From contig VZRN01002991.1 of assembly GCA_013397935.1 (NCBI GenBank), positions 1,008,644 through 1,072,643 of the forward strand: DNA of 64,000 nucleotides, in the 5' to 3' direction. A model generated the notes under the pieces. The model ran no database searches and was not told where the DNA came from. It was given only the letters and a program-made list of their open reading frames with translations. Source of the stretch: Dasyornis broadbenti. Lineage: Eukaryota; Chordata; Aves; Passeriformes; Dasyornithidae. Shown in pieces: positions 22,001 through 34,420 of the stretch. The first letter of the stretch is position 1, and the number at the start of each line of letters is the position of its first letter. The position numbers and the translations under genes were made by a program.

Positions 22001-25000
22001 GCATGCTTCTGAATGCAGCAAGAAAATAATGCACCGACATGATGAAAATATTAGAGAGGTATAGGTCAATCCTACTCATCCTATGGAGAACAAAAAAAAA
22101 AAAAGAAAAAAAGACCCAAAAGCTCACACAATTGATTAAATAAAATGTCCTCACCACCATTAGCAATCATAAAAAACACTTTTCTGGCAAGGCTCAAGCT
22201 ACCTGCAGAGAATTCACTTTCCTTGTCTTCTGACAAGAAGCTCAAGGAATAAAAATGGCATCCATCCCCCTTTCCTCTGCATGCTCTGTTCTGCTCCAAA
22301 TGGTGCTGCCTGATAGTAAATGAGAAATTAAAAACATTAGCACCAGCCTCTGCCCTCGCCTCCCCCACTGCTTTCTCCCTGCAGTGGCTGCACAAAATCT
22401 GCTGGCCCAAGCTGGAGACAAAACCATTTAACTGCTGAGCTCTGGAGTCACACATGAGCTCTCTCTTGTCTGCCTAGTTCATAGATGCCAGTTTTGCCAA
22501 GCACTGACTGTCCTTCTGAATTATTTCATCTTGGAAAATAACCCTATTGACAGACTGGAACTCTCCCCATGGATTATTTCTTTATTTATTTAAACCTGAA
22601 AATAAAGAAACAGAGGCAAACATAAATTAAAACCAAAACCTTTGAGGCAGGCAGCAGTAAGATGTAACATTATAGCCTAGTCCTGCCAAAACAGAATTTG
22701 CAGAGACATCTTATTAAAAAAAAAAAAATCTGAACTAAATTTTTCCCAGTAAATTCTAGTCATAATCTGCAACTGCCATTTTACTTTCTGTTTGGGATTT
22801 CTTCAAAATCAGCCAGTAGTTTTCTTCACAAAAATATTGCAAAACAGGATCCAAACGTAATTTTTGGGTTTTTGAATGTTTGGCAGCAATTGAATGAAAA
22901 GCCCAAGAGCTGGGGGAAGAAGTCAGCGGGCACTGAGGGGGGATTTTTTATTATTCCCGTAGTACCCAGGAATGGAGGCAGGGGCAGGTACCAGGTGGCT
23001 TGGGAAAAGCTGTCGCTCCCAGCACACGCAGTAGGGGTCAAAGCCAAACAAAGGGAGAGGAGGTCACGGTGAAATGGGCACGGTGAACATGAAAAATCTC
23101 TCATCACCACGTGCAAACACAGGATCTCTATAGATTAACTTCGCAGAAAAGCCTTTCTAATCATCCCAGCTTTGTAGGCATCACAGCCTTTTGGGAAGAT
23201 CTGAACACTGAGAGTAATTAAGCTTTGTCATCAGGCCACCACAGCAGCAGACTTGACTTTCCTAGTCCAGGAGCCTGGGGAGATGGAGACTCCATCCATC
23301 ACAGAAGTTGCACTATGTTTTCAACAAGAGCTTTCAGGGAACGTTGATTCAGTTGCTGCATCAGTCGTTCCCTGTTTGTCCATGATCTGAAGCAGCAGCA
23401 GCAGCAGCAGGGCAAATCCTGGCATCTGGCACTGCGCACACAGGGGCACTGACAGGTTCAGGCTGCCCTTCGGGGTCCCTGTGCAAGGTTTGGGTCATTG
23501 CAGTCCCTGTTCTCATCGGCCTTCGCACCAAAATGTTCCCACCAAGTGGGTAAGGCCGTAAAGTCCCTGGAGCAGAGCTCGCTCAAAAGGCCTGGAGAAA
23601 TGTGCAAAGGAAGGAGTTTAACAAAATGCAATTTTTCATCCATTCTGTGAGAAGAAGCCTGCTTCAAATTTTTTTGAAAAAACGCTGATAACCGCCAAAA
23701 CTGCCTCAGACTTCTTAACTGCCACATCAACAAAATCTATGTCTCCAATTAACTTTGCACACTTCAGTCCAGCACCAGCCATGTGCAGGGAAAACTGCAT
23801 CCTAAAAGGACACACTGGGTTCATCACTTCACAAAACCAGTATAACCTGAGCAATCACTGCTCTTCCCACTCTCTTCCCTCCTGCAGCAGCCATGGCAGC
23901 TATGTCCCATGAAAGGATCATGGAGAGCAGGATGCATGGAGCTTGCAAACTGGGGAATAAAAGAGGTGATGGAAGCCTATAAATGCAAGGGACTAGAGAG
24001 GAGAAATTCACAGATAAAAGTGAGAAGTAGCCTGAAACTGGAAATGGAAAAATCCATGCTGACCATGATGGAACTCTAATCTATGCAGAGAATTACAAGG
24101 AAAATCATTTACCTGGAGAACCTGACAAGATATGCTCAAAAAAACCACAAATGGAAAGAGACTTACAGGGAAATAATTCCCTCCCTAAATAGAAGATTGC
24201 TTGTGGTACACTCCAGTATTCACTCCATCTCTTATAAAAGGCAGAGATTCCTGCCTAGACAGAACACCTAGCATGGCATAGATTTGGACAGAACAACTTT
24301 CAACTACCTGCTAAACCAAGCATTTTTAAATTAAACATATTTTTATCATATAGATAGAAAAGAAATCCAGTAACAGAGGACTATGTGAGAATGCTCCCTC
24401 TCACTTGACAGGTGTCTCTCCAGCCAGAAGGATAATGTCACATCATGCAGCAGGTTCAGATGGAAACACCCGGGTACCTCCCCTGGGGGAAGTGGGAGCT
24501 CTCAGTCCTCTAGTGGAAAGCCCCAGAAATTAATCTGGGGGTGCTTTGAGGGTCTTGGATGGTTTCTGACCCCTTCCAAGACAAGACAGCACAACTGAGC
24601 TCTGCCCCATCAGAAGGGATGAACACCTTCAGGTCTGGGTGTGAATGTGCCCTTCCCCGGGGAGCTGTAAGGAAGGACAACTGGCATGATAAAAAGCTTC
24701 TTATCTGGCTCAAAGCCTGGCTTGTAGCATCTGGGGGTGGGTGTTCACCCCCTCTGTCCTATGGGCATCACCACCACACACCCAAAAATCTCACCTGCTC
24801 CCCCTCGGGGGTGCAAACCCGGCCTCAGCAAAGCACCCACAAACGGGCGATCAAGTCATTAACCACCAGCATTCCAGGCTCTCACAGGATGCATCCCAAC
24901 ATAATCTCCGTCATCACTTTCCAGCGTAGTTACACTCACTGGGGCAGGGAAATGAGGCCAATAAAACCAGGATCCAAAACCAGAGATGAGAGGTTCTGGC

Positions 25001-27159
25001 TGTAGGGAGAAGGGGAGAAAATGAGCTATGGGATGAAGCCAGGCTGAGACAAAGCGTAATTCCTGTGGATCTGCATGGCAATTCCTGTCAGACAAAGGTT
25101 TCCAGCTCAGATACGTGATGTACCCACCAACCTCAGCTTTTGTGATGTGCTGAAATTAAAGTGTTACAGGCAGAGCCTATGCAAACATGACACACAGAGA
25201 GATGCAGGCAGACCCCATCACTCCCAAATGCAGGCACACTGGCCCCTGCCATGGCCTGAGCTCCAAGCCTGCACACACACTGGCAGATGTCCCCAGGGCT
25301 TTCCCAGGCCTTTGAGGCTGTTCAGCCAAGTGCAGATGCTGTCTGTGAGCTCCAGCTTGCTTTAGCTTCTCCGTTTGAAGGTGTCTGTAGACTTGGGGCC
25401 CAGCGCTAACGCAGCATAGGGCCAGGGACAGCTCTGAGGGAAGCTTAGACCAGGATAAACAACTTATTACGGGTAATGATTTTCTCAGTACTTCAACCAA
25501 AGCAGTGCCAGTCACCCAAAGTCAGGGCTGTGAGTCTCAACATCAGCACGGGCACAGCAGAATGTGCTTTTCAAGGTCTGCCTTCCTGCTAATACCGTAT
25601 TGCTTTATATTGTATCATAAAAACTGTGTGAATGGCAGTTCAACAGGCCAGGACTTGAGTCAGAGATCTACCGTGTTACTGATGCATGTGAAGTCAAAAA
25701 ATACAAACAGAGCAGATATTTAGAAGGGAAGTGTGTGGTGCTGAGCAAACATATCAGGCATGGGAAGATGTTCTGCTCTGGAAAGGTAGAGAATTTGCAT
25801 TTACAGAAGTACCTCGTATTGGTTTGAGCATTCATGTAAAACCAAGGACTTGAAGACTTAAAAATACAAGATTACCAGCCTGTATGTAGTATTGCAGTTG
25901 CTCTTTTAGGGTTTGAACACGGGCTCTGTATAGACCTGAAAGACCAAATTCACCAGTGGCATAACACAATGCAGGCAGCCCTTAGGAGAGCTGTCCCCTT
26001 CTTTCCTAGGAAAATGAGATATCAGGGGCAATCCTTAGGGACTAACAGATCACATTCGTTGCTAGAAGAAATGAAGAAAAATGCACTGCAGCAAACAGAG
26101 CTGTGTACAGCTTCCACCAGTGGAAAACATCAGGCTTTGCTGTCCTGTTTTACTCCCTGGAAAGCAGAGCATGGATCCCTCCCACCTGGAAGAGCTCAGT
26201 TGCCCTGTCTGCTGGGAGAAAAATCCTTAATTTGACACAGAAGTAAAATATCAAAAGCTTTTCATTCAGCTTGCTTTAGCTCTGAGTTCTGCTCATCTCT
26301 TGTTTCACTTCAAGATCTGGTTAAATTTCGTGTTTCACTTTCTCCTCAAAAGCTGGCAGCAGACCACCTGGTTTTGGGTTCAACTTTGTGTGTAAGGGTG
26401 TGGTGGACAAACAGTGCATTCATACTTGTAAGAGACACTGTGCTGTGGACATCAGGCAGGAATCAGATGCTGCAGAAGACACAAAATCCGCATAATTCAC
26501 CTCGTCAGCTGAGTAATGCTATGCCATTGACAAAAGCCCTACATAAACACCCAGCTGGTAATATGATTATGCCCTGAAGAATAAAAGATTGATAGTCCTG
26601 GTGATTTTGCTGTGCAATAACCACAGAAGGCATCTTTGTCCACACAATTTTCTAATCCTTTCCTGAAACATTACTAAACACCCCTGCCTGACAAAGGTGA
26701 TCTCTCCAAGTTAATAACACGTCACAGAAAGAGCACGCTAAAACCTCTGTGTTCAGCTGGAAGCTGTGACCCTTTTGCTCACTAATGAAGCTGCAGACAC
26801 CAGAGATATTTTTAGGATGCCTGCAAACCTTGTTATAATCCACAGCAAAAAGTTCAGCTACAATGGGCAGACACAGAATGTTACAGAAAAGTAAAAACAA
26901 AAGTGTTTCCCAATGCTAATAAAAACGTCCAAATAGTCAACACAAAAAGCCTTACCTGACATAAGGCAAAAATTTTAAAAAATATTCTTCAGTGTTGTAA
27001 TTCCTGGAACAAAATTTATTAGCAAATTGAAATTAATTCTGCTCCAGGCATTAGGATACACTATCAGTTACTCTATTACCCCCCACCCTCCGGGAAATAT
27101 TTCCCTATTGCTGTCAGTCAACTGCCTGAATGCCTGGAGTTTACCAGCTGCATAACATA
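19078..27159. other. Long unique stretch without recognised genes or mobile elements
   Basis: About 8 kb of mixed sequence. Items seen: octamer-like ATTTGCAT at 19906-19913 and 25793-25800; an A-rich tract near 22090-22111; a short AGC run at 23391-23410; two short GC-rich inverted repeats at about 24733-24752 and 24800-24816; and GC-richer patches near 19680-19800, 23030 and 25200-25330. Open frames of up to about 148 codons (24559-25005) overlap others in different phases and have no domain-like pattern. No CR1 copy was found. Confidence 0.5.
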
Positions 27160-27640
27160 TATTGATTTTTGATGAATGACATCTCTCTCTGGGCCATTAC
27201 GGTTTTGTTTTCAAACCTTATTTAATTGTTCGCCTATTTTTCAGTGAAATAAATGCAAAGTGTTTATTCTCCAAAGGCTGTAAACAGAGATCTCAGGTCT
27301 AGTTTCTATGACAACCTCACTTGATACAGCAAACCTAGATTATCTCTAATGACAGACATGAAGTTTAAATTGCACATTCTGCACAAACAGTGCACTGTTG
27401 ACCTTTTATTGAAAAATGGAATACAGTGTGATTAGCATAATGTGGTATGTGAAAGGAAAAATTGTGGAATAATGCAGATCCTACTTTAATCATAACTACA
27501 GTGCTAATCTCTAGCAAACTGTTTGCCAGAACATGAAGCTTTAAGAATTAGGATTTTTCCCAGGCACCGTTTTCAAATTCTGTTAGATAGTAATGCTATC
27601 ACATTAAATAGTTATCAGATAACACTTGCTGCTTCTGCTA
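27160..27640. other. Candidate conserved non-coding element (large block)
   Basis: Nearly 500 bases of AT-rich but non-repetitive sequence with dense core motifs: 'tgatgaatgacat', 'gccattacgg', 'tttaattgttcgcc', 'tgtgattagcataatg', 'actttaatcata', 'gtgctaatctc' and 'gttatcagataac'. The last has palindromic GATA-like character near 27613. There is no trace of CR1 or other decayed repeat, and the nearest one is several kb away. The texture matches vertebrate conserved non-coding elements, but this is a judgement by eye. Confidence 0.35.
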
Positions 27641-29293
27641 TTCCTCTCCCATCGCAGTTTTTAACAGGGGAGTAAAAGTGGATAGGCTTATGTAGAAATA
27701 TGATACAAAAATTCCAGCTATGAGAACTATTTTTAAACCTCCTCAAGGCATTTTTTTCTCATGCTTACAAATTCGTTTGGAAGTGAGAGCCAAAAGACAC
27801 AGTCCTTTCTGTGGGGCGCTGTCTTCCAAAACCTGCATGTTTTCCTAGGGAGGGAAATTTGCATGTATGTTAGAGAATAAATCCCAGCTCATCCACAGAG
27901 ACAGAAGCTGCAGGAGACATTCTGCTTTGCAAGAGTAGAGATGGAAAACGTCTTGCCTTCACATTCAGCAAGTTTTGGCAGGCTTTGATTTTGCCAGCTT
28001 CGATTTGTTGTTGCTCACAGAAATGTCTGCAGCAGTTTACAAAATGTGAATTCTTTGGGGAGTTTGGTGCATGAATTGAGACTCCCACTGGAGCTGAAAG
28101 AGTCACATGCTGCTGTGAGGGGACAGCAGGCTGTTAAATCTGTCCTTCCCTCTGCAGAATACTTTTATTTCTTTTAAACTTTGATGAAACAATGGGACAC
28201 ATTTCTGTTTACTGAATGATATTTCAGCTCACTTGTATTCAGCATAGTCAGTGAACAGTCTAGAGACAACTGAGCAAACAAAATCCTAATTGATATCAAA
28301 ATACATTTATAGATGGTAGAACTGAGAGGTTAATGAATTGGGAATGAGGCAGAAAATTTTTCATCTCTGCAGTACCCTAAAGTAATGCCAAGCTATTATT
28401 GTTTTCTTTCCTGCATTAGAAAAAAAAAAATAAAAGTAGCATTTGCTGTGTTTCTAGAGAGTGACAAATACAGAGGAAAATTATAAAAGTAGCTCTCCAT
28501 TGTGTGGTAGAAATTGTTGGATTGTTCAAGCCTTGTCGTGAACACTGAAGAGTCACAGGCACTCAGCTACCACTCCTTTTTCTTCCAGAGGATGATATTC
28601 AGCAACTAGATCTTATTAGCATCACATCAAGGTGGTCTCTTCATCCTCCCTATTCAGCAAACAAGCTAAAAATGATTTTCAGGTGCTTGTCTACAGAGCA
28701 ATGCCATTAGAGGAAACCTATTCCCTCATTTTTCTCTCAGTCTAATGGATTTGTGCCATTAATCCTGTCAGCTGAGTTGTTTTTAAGCAGCAGTTAAGGC
28801 AGCAGCAATAATAAAGGTTTTTTTTTAGTCCAAGCAGCCCCCAGTGTACTTGTGTTCTGTGCAGCTATTCACCACCACTGCTATTCTCTGCCTATCAAGA
28901 TTTCTCTGGTTTCCAGTGTTTTCCATGTGGCAGTTTTACATTTTTCTTCATAAGCATTGTCTTCCACTACAGCCGCTGTCAGGAAGGAATCAATTAATTT
29001 AAAAAGGCATCCTCTTGCTTCCACACAGAATTATTACACTTGTAAATGTAATCCTGTCATTCGATATATCAGATAGCAAACTGTGTGTTTGGGAAGGTGA
29101 TATGCTCCAAGCTTAGGTATTTTTAAACCCTTCAACACTGCCCAAACTTGTCCACTGAAATTTTAAACATCGCTGCCTCATGTGATGGCAAAGAGCATTT
29201 TTGGTGCTGCTCACCTTGTAGGTTTTGGGACAGAGACCGTATTGACCATATCTGCACAGCCATTCGAAGGTCCCCACACATTTTATAAATCTT
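27641..29293. other. Unique AT-rich non-coding stretch, no gene seen
   Basis: Conserved-looking texture continues weakly past 27640, including an octamer-like ATTTGCAT at 27857-27864. A short A-run lies at about 28411-28420. No gene, CR1 or named repeat is recognised. Confidence 0.5.
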
Positions 29294-29314
29294 AAAAAAA
29301 AAAANAAAAAAAAA
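29294..29314. repeat. A-run with a single ambiguous base
   Basis: A run of A with one N at 29305, that is 11 A, N, 9 A. The N is most simply an unresolved call inside a homopolymer. It creates an X in the short minus-strand frames that cross it, which are not real genes. Confidence 0.9.
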
Positions 29315-32300
29315 CCCAAGGTAAATGTTGACAACAACAAATTGGCAGCAGAAGCCAACATGTCTGAACATTAACTTTACAGGCAGCCTCCCTACCTACT
29401 GCTATGTCTAAATACAAATAAATTACTACTTTTAAAGACATTGTAAAACTCTCACCATGAGCCTCTCTGTCAGACAAACAACTTCCCTGGACATTTGCTT
29501 CCACAGGTCAAAAGAATGGAAATACTTCCTTGTTCTTCTGGCAAATTCCTTCAATTTCCCTTGTAATACGTTTGGTTAGGATACTGACCAATTTTGGTAC
29601 CCCCAGTTAATTCTTCTCCTCTGTTTCACATTTCCTTCAGACAGTTTGCATAGCTCTAGTCACTTGTACAAATATTTAAAACCAGCAAGACAAACCAAGC
29701 ATAACAAATCCAGAAATAAAGCAACTCCCACAGAAGCTAATGTTTACCCAAAAGGGAGCATGAAATATCCCACACCTCCCTCCAGACAGCCTCTTCTGTC
29801 TCTCTGAGGTGGGATCTGATGGGCTGTGGGCAGTAAGGACCAAAGAGCCAAAGTCATGGCAGTTTCTGCATTCCCACCCTGGACCCTGTGTTGTTGAGTT
29901 TTCCAGCCTATTCTGTGATCCTGGAAGGGCTGCAGCTCCTGCAGGCTGGATGCAGGTGCGGAATTGGAAGTGATGAAGGTGAATTTGTCAGTCCCATACT
30001 CATCATGCAGAAGAGTCTGGACTCCAGGCCAGACAGAGACACTGTCAATGCCACCGTGGGGCTGATGTGTGGTCAGGAATCACCATCCCTCTCTATTGTC
30101 CCATGTCTTCAACAAAGCTGGGATACGGCTCCCCTAGCAAAATGAATGAAACTCTTTTATTGGGCAAGAAAAAATAACCAACACTCCTAATTAAGTCAAT
30201 TTTCCCATCAAAGTAACACATGTTGTTAAGAACACTGAAAATTCATACTGGCTGCTACAATCACCTTCCTGCAGTAAGTAAACATCTCCTACAAAAAGAC
30301 AGCTGAAATATCATTTGTTTTGCAATGAACTTTTAGCCCCATAGCTCAGCCAAGCATCCACATTTTCTTTTTTTCTGAAACATAACCAACTCTGCGAGAT
30401 GCCAGACAGCTAGGAGAGCACTCCAGGCTGGAAACAAAAAAATGCTGTTGTCTTGGGATGCCACAGTCATTGTTCCTACCTGTACTCATCCCACCACTTC
30501 TGTAAGGCTGACAAAACAGTTACAGAGAGCTCTTCCACTCACAGCTGCTTCACAAGGCTGCAGAGCTGGAATAAAGCAAGTGGCAGAAATGAAACACAAT
30601 ATGTTCAGTTGCTGCTGTAAAGACCAGAATCAGGAGTCCCAAACAGATGCAAGACTCCAAACTCCATTATGTCCATACATTTTTGCATAGACACAGGTAG
30701 CTCATTCTGCAGCTGGAACTGGTTTGCCATTCACTTAGAAAGATTTTCAGTCCTCTCCCCAGCACAGGAAGCTGAGAGATACCTGGAGGGCCACCAAACC
30801 TTTAGCTCCCCGCCGTGGGTACCTGAGACCTCCTTTTGCAATCCCTGTGAGCACAGGGAATAATGATGGCTCTCAGATGGCACCCAAATGTTTCTGGGGC
30901 TCCAAAATGAAACATCCCGCAGTTCAAGTTCTGTGGTTAGTGTGTGCTATTTCTCTGCAGACCAATCAGGATGCTGTACTGTCTACCTCTATGTTCTTTG
31001 ATCCAAGTGCAAACTAGATTTTTTAAAGTCAAATTCAGGTTGATGTATACAGCTATATATTTTTAAAGCAGCTTCTAATTTTAAAGAAAAAGGTATTCAT
31101 AAAAAAGGGCTTCTACACTTCACAACAGCTTCCGCTTCCACCATTTGTTGACACCTTTTCAAATACTCTTGTAATGAGATTGTTCAAGACCTCCAGCATC
31201 TGTCATTGCATCCTCTGAGATGAGTGTATTGGATCAAGGGATCTTGGGAAACTGCTGTCCCATCTATGGAGGAGACTCTTAACCAGCTCAAGAGAAGCAT
31301 GAGGGTCAGGTTTCTTAAAAAATTTTCCTTCAAATCTTCATCTGCTCTACCCCCTTTCTTGTTTTCCAGCAGGGTACTGAGTTGACACAGCACCATAAAT
31401 GAGTGAATGTCAGCAGAAAGACCAATCCCCAAACGGGTGATGTCGTGCAGTTAGGGTGGCTCCAAGTTGTGCCGAGTTCCTGCTATGTTGATGGATTGCA
31501 GAAGGATTTGAGAATTATATCATTATTCCAAGCCTGTGAAAAACAAGATGAGAGCCAAACTGCCAGGCATGATAGGAATGTTAGGCAAAGGTGTCTGTAA
31601 ACTTCTGCTGACCCCTTACACCAACTAGGTCGAGAGCTCTTTTATTAATGCTAATGCTTCTCATATTAGTGCTCACATAAAGAAATCCTGCTGACTGCTG
31701 GGGTCAGAGAGTTCACAAGACGCGTTGGCCACATCAGCAGTACACTGATGATTGTTTCTGACACGACCCCGCAGCTAATGAAGGTCCATTTGTGGGGGAA
31801 TTGCTTTTCACGCAGAAAGAGGTCTGTGATGAAGGTATAAAGCACATCTGGAGCAGGACAGGCTGCTGCTTCCACAATGCAGTAATGAAAGAGATCTCCA
31901 CCCCACTGAGGCACCGTGTGTCTGTGCCAGTTACACGTGAACCTGAGTTTCTTCTTCCCATTCCTGCCACTCAATTTTCCCATGCACAAAACACTGCTCC
32001 CACTCCATGTTGCTAAATGACCAACATCTCTTCATTTATGACCCCCGCAATCAAATACCTCACCTGCAAAACTGGACTTTTTGAAGCCCAGGTCAATACT
32101 ATGGCTCAGCATTCCTCAGCCTACTATTCACCCTGCATGTGGCTCTTTCGGGGCCCTGACACCCGGCTTTTTAAAGGATAAAAGGCTCAGGTGCAGCCCA
32201 GGACAGGCATGGCAGCAGCAGGAAGTACAAAGGGCTCACCAAGTAGTCCAAGCCTGTTGTATCGCTGTGTAATCCTGTGTCAGGCAACATTTCCACTTCT

Positions 32301-34079
32301 CTTGGTAGAAATCTCTTCCTGTGCTTACCTGGGCATGAATGTTTCACAGAAGAGCAGTCTGGAGTGGGCTTTAGGAGGTCACCCAGAAAGGGACACGAGC
32401 TCTGGCGCTCATGACAGATGTGTCTCTAATCTATTCTGAAAACACTCTCTGAAGACCCCGCAAAAAACTGGGCCTGAGAAGCCACCCTTCATGTCACTAT
32501 AAAGAAAGATATCCCCTATTACTGTGTCTCTGCAGGATCTCAGGAACATCCTTCATATCATGTAAATTATTCTGTTTTGTGATAGCCTGGAGGCTCTGTT
32601 CCCTAACAGATAACTCCTTATCTGTTTACAAAAGACCTTCACAGACTTGCATATTTAATTTGTTAGTGAATAATGGCTTCATTACCCAATAGGAGGGGCT
32701 ATATGTATTATGGGGGATTGCAGAATTATGGGGGGTTTAATAATTTTCACCCTGAGGAGAACAAGTTACCATAATAATGTATGAGTATATAGGTATTACG
32801 CGATTTTGAGGAGGAAGGGATTGCATGCAGACCTACAGAATCAACCAAGTAGAAAATCTAGAGATCATAGGCAAGGAACAGTCATGCTGAGAAATTTCCT
32901 TTCATCACCTTGAAAAGGACCTGCTGGGAGAAAAGAATTCCATATTATGAAAAATGTCAAGATGTCAGATATTCCTTTTCATCCCTCAGAGCAGGGTGAG
33001 GCAGTGACTTTCTCAGCAAGCCTTTACTGTGGGATCTGTTGTTCTTTGCACAAATCTGGTGTCATGCCAGGCAAGGAAAAGAAGTAACACAGGCTCAGGT
33101 TTTCCGCCTCACCAAACACCTGCAAAACCATGGGATCTTCTGGACCTGTTTTTCTCTGTGGCCCAGGAGGAATATGCAATAAAAATCTCTTTTTAAAATT
33201 TAAAAAAAAAAAAAGAGAGATTTTAGCTTTCACGAGCTATTGCTCTCCAGCACAAATACATTTAGTCAACATTCCCAGCTGCATCATTAGCTTCCCACTC
33301 AGGTAAGAATGAGGGGGAATGAGGCAAGGGTTGGCAGCTGTAATTCTGCCGCTGGTAGGGTTGCCATGGAAAACAGAACTCCAAAAGGCAGCAGAGGACA
33401 AAGAATTTGCGGTCAACCTTCAACCTCAGCACGTTTCGTGGTGTCTCTCATGAGGTCATTTTTTTTTCACAGTACAAGTGGCAAAACTTCCTCCTGTAAA
33501 CATCTACAGCTCAGCCCACAGTCACCAGCAGGGATGGGATCAGGAGGACATGGACCATTCCTCTTCAGACAAATCAGTTGCAGCTGGCAAAGTGCAAAAG
33601 TTTTTAACAAGAGCTGAGCTGCTGCCTCAGTCTAGGGCTGGCACATTAAAAACAGGAGGCCATGTGTCCAAAAGCTTATCTGTTTCATTCAGCTGTATCA
33701 ACTGGCCTAATAAGACATATCTCTCCTTACAGCTCCCACCACGGAAATGGGAGTCATTTATCAAGCAGGACTATTCCCTGAGCTGCCTTGACCTTTTCTG
33801 TTGATGCTGCTTTTTCACTGTGATTTTTGCACATTTAGGGGAGAGTCCCACAGTCTAATTTTAAATGCATAATGAACTTACATGCCCTGTATCATAATGA
33901 GACCACAAATGCAGACAGATCTTGGAGCCCTCCAGTTAGATGCTACTGCTGTATCGTACCAACAGCACGTATTTCCTTTATACATAGATTAAATATGGAG
34001 CTAAGCAGATCTATAATTTTTTCTGTGTTGTTACAAAACACACCAATATGTACACTCGAAGCATGCTCATAAAACTTAA
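29315..34079. other. Unique non-coding stretch, no gene seen
   Basis: No coding or RNA gene is supported. Points seen: an AT-rich patch at 32630-32810 with two copies of ATTATGGGGG at 32707-32716 and 32725-32734, 18 bases apart; an A-run near 33203-33214; and a TAAT-rich short patch near 31640-31670. No CR1 copy was found in this stretch. Confidence 0.5.
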
Positions 34080-34420
34080 AATTATATATATTTTTAAGGA
34101 GTGCTAATAGCACCATTTGATGCGGTAATTACTGATATTGGCTTCCTGTAGGAAGAGCACTCAAACAACCGGCTAATTTCACACGTAAAACAGCTGTCAC
34201 ATGGTAATGGCATTAAAAGTCACTAAGCTGATCTACATTCAAAGCCATGCCATAGAGGTGAAAGGCCTTGTAGCCAATTATTACTCCTCCGAGCCAGACA
34301 GTCCCCAAACACAAACAACATATGCAGATCCATCCCTCCTTGTCTTTAATTAAAGCCTGCCTACCCTCTGTAGCAACAGCAGTAGAAGTGAGAAGGGCAC
34401 ATGTTAGGCAGTGGGGAGAT
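34080..34420. other. Candidate conserved non-coding element
   Basis: After a short AT-rich lead the block reads 'gatgcggtaattactgatat', 'accggctaatttcacac', 'acagctgtcacatgg', 'ggtaatggcattaaaag', 'gccaattattactcc' and 'gtctttaattaaagcctg'. It has homeodomain cores, an E-box-like CAGCTG and a palindromic TTTAATTAAA near 34348. It has no repeat match. The stretch 34108-34120 is identical to the first 13 bases of the miR-29 type, but no hairpin partner exists, so it is not a microRNA. Regulatory function is inferred only. Confidence 0.35.

Noticed and set aside
23391..23410. AGC/CAG trinucleotide run
   Set aside because: Fewer than seven units and not in a supported coding frame; unremarkable.
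34108..34120. Thirteen bases identical to the 5' part of miR-29
   Set aside because: No complementary arm upstream or downstream, so no precursor hairpin; the match stops before the rest of the mature sequence.
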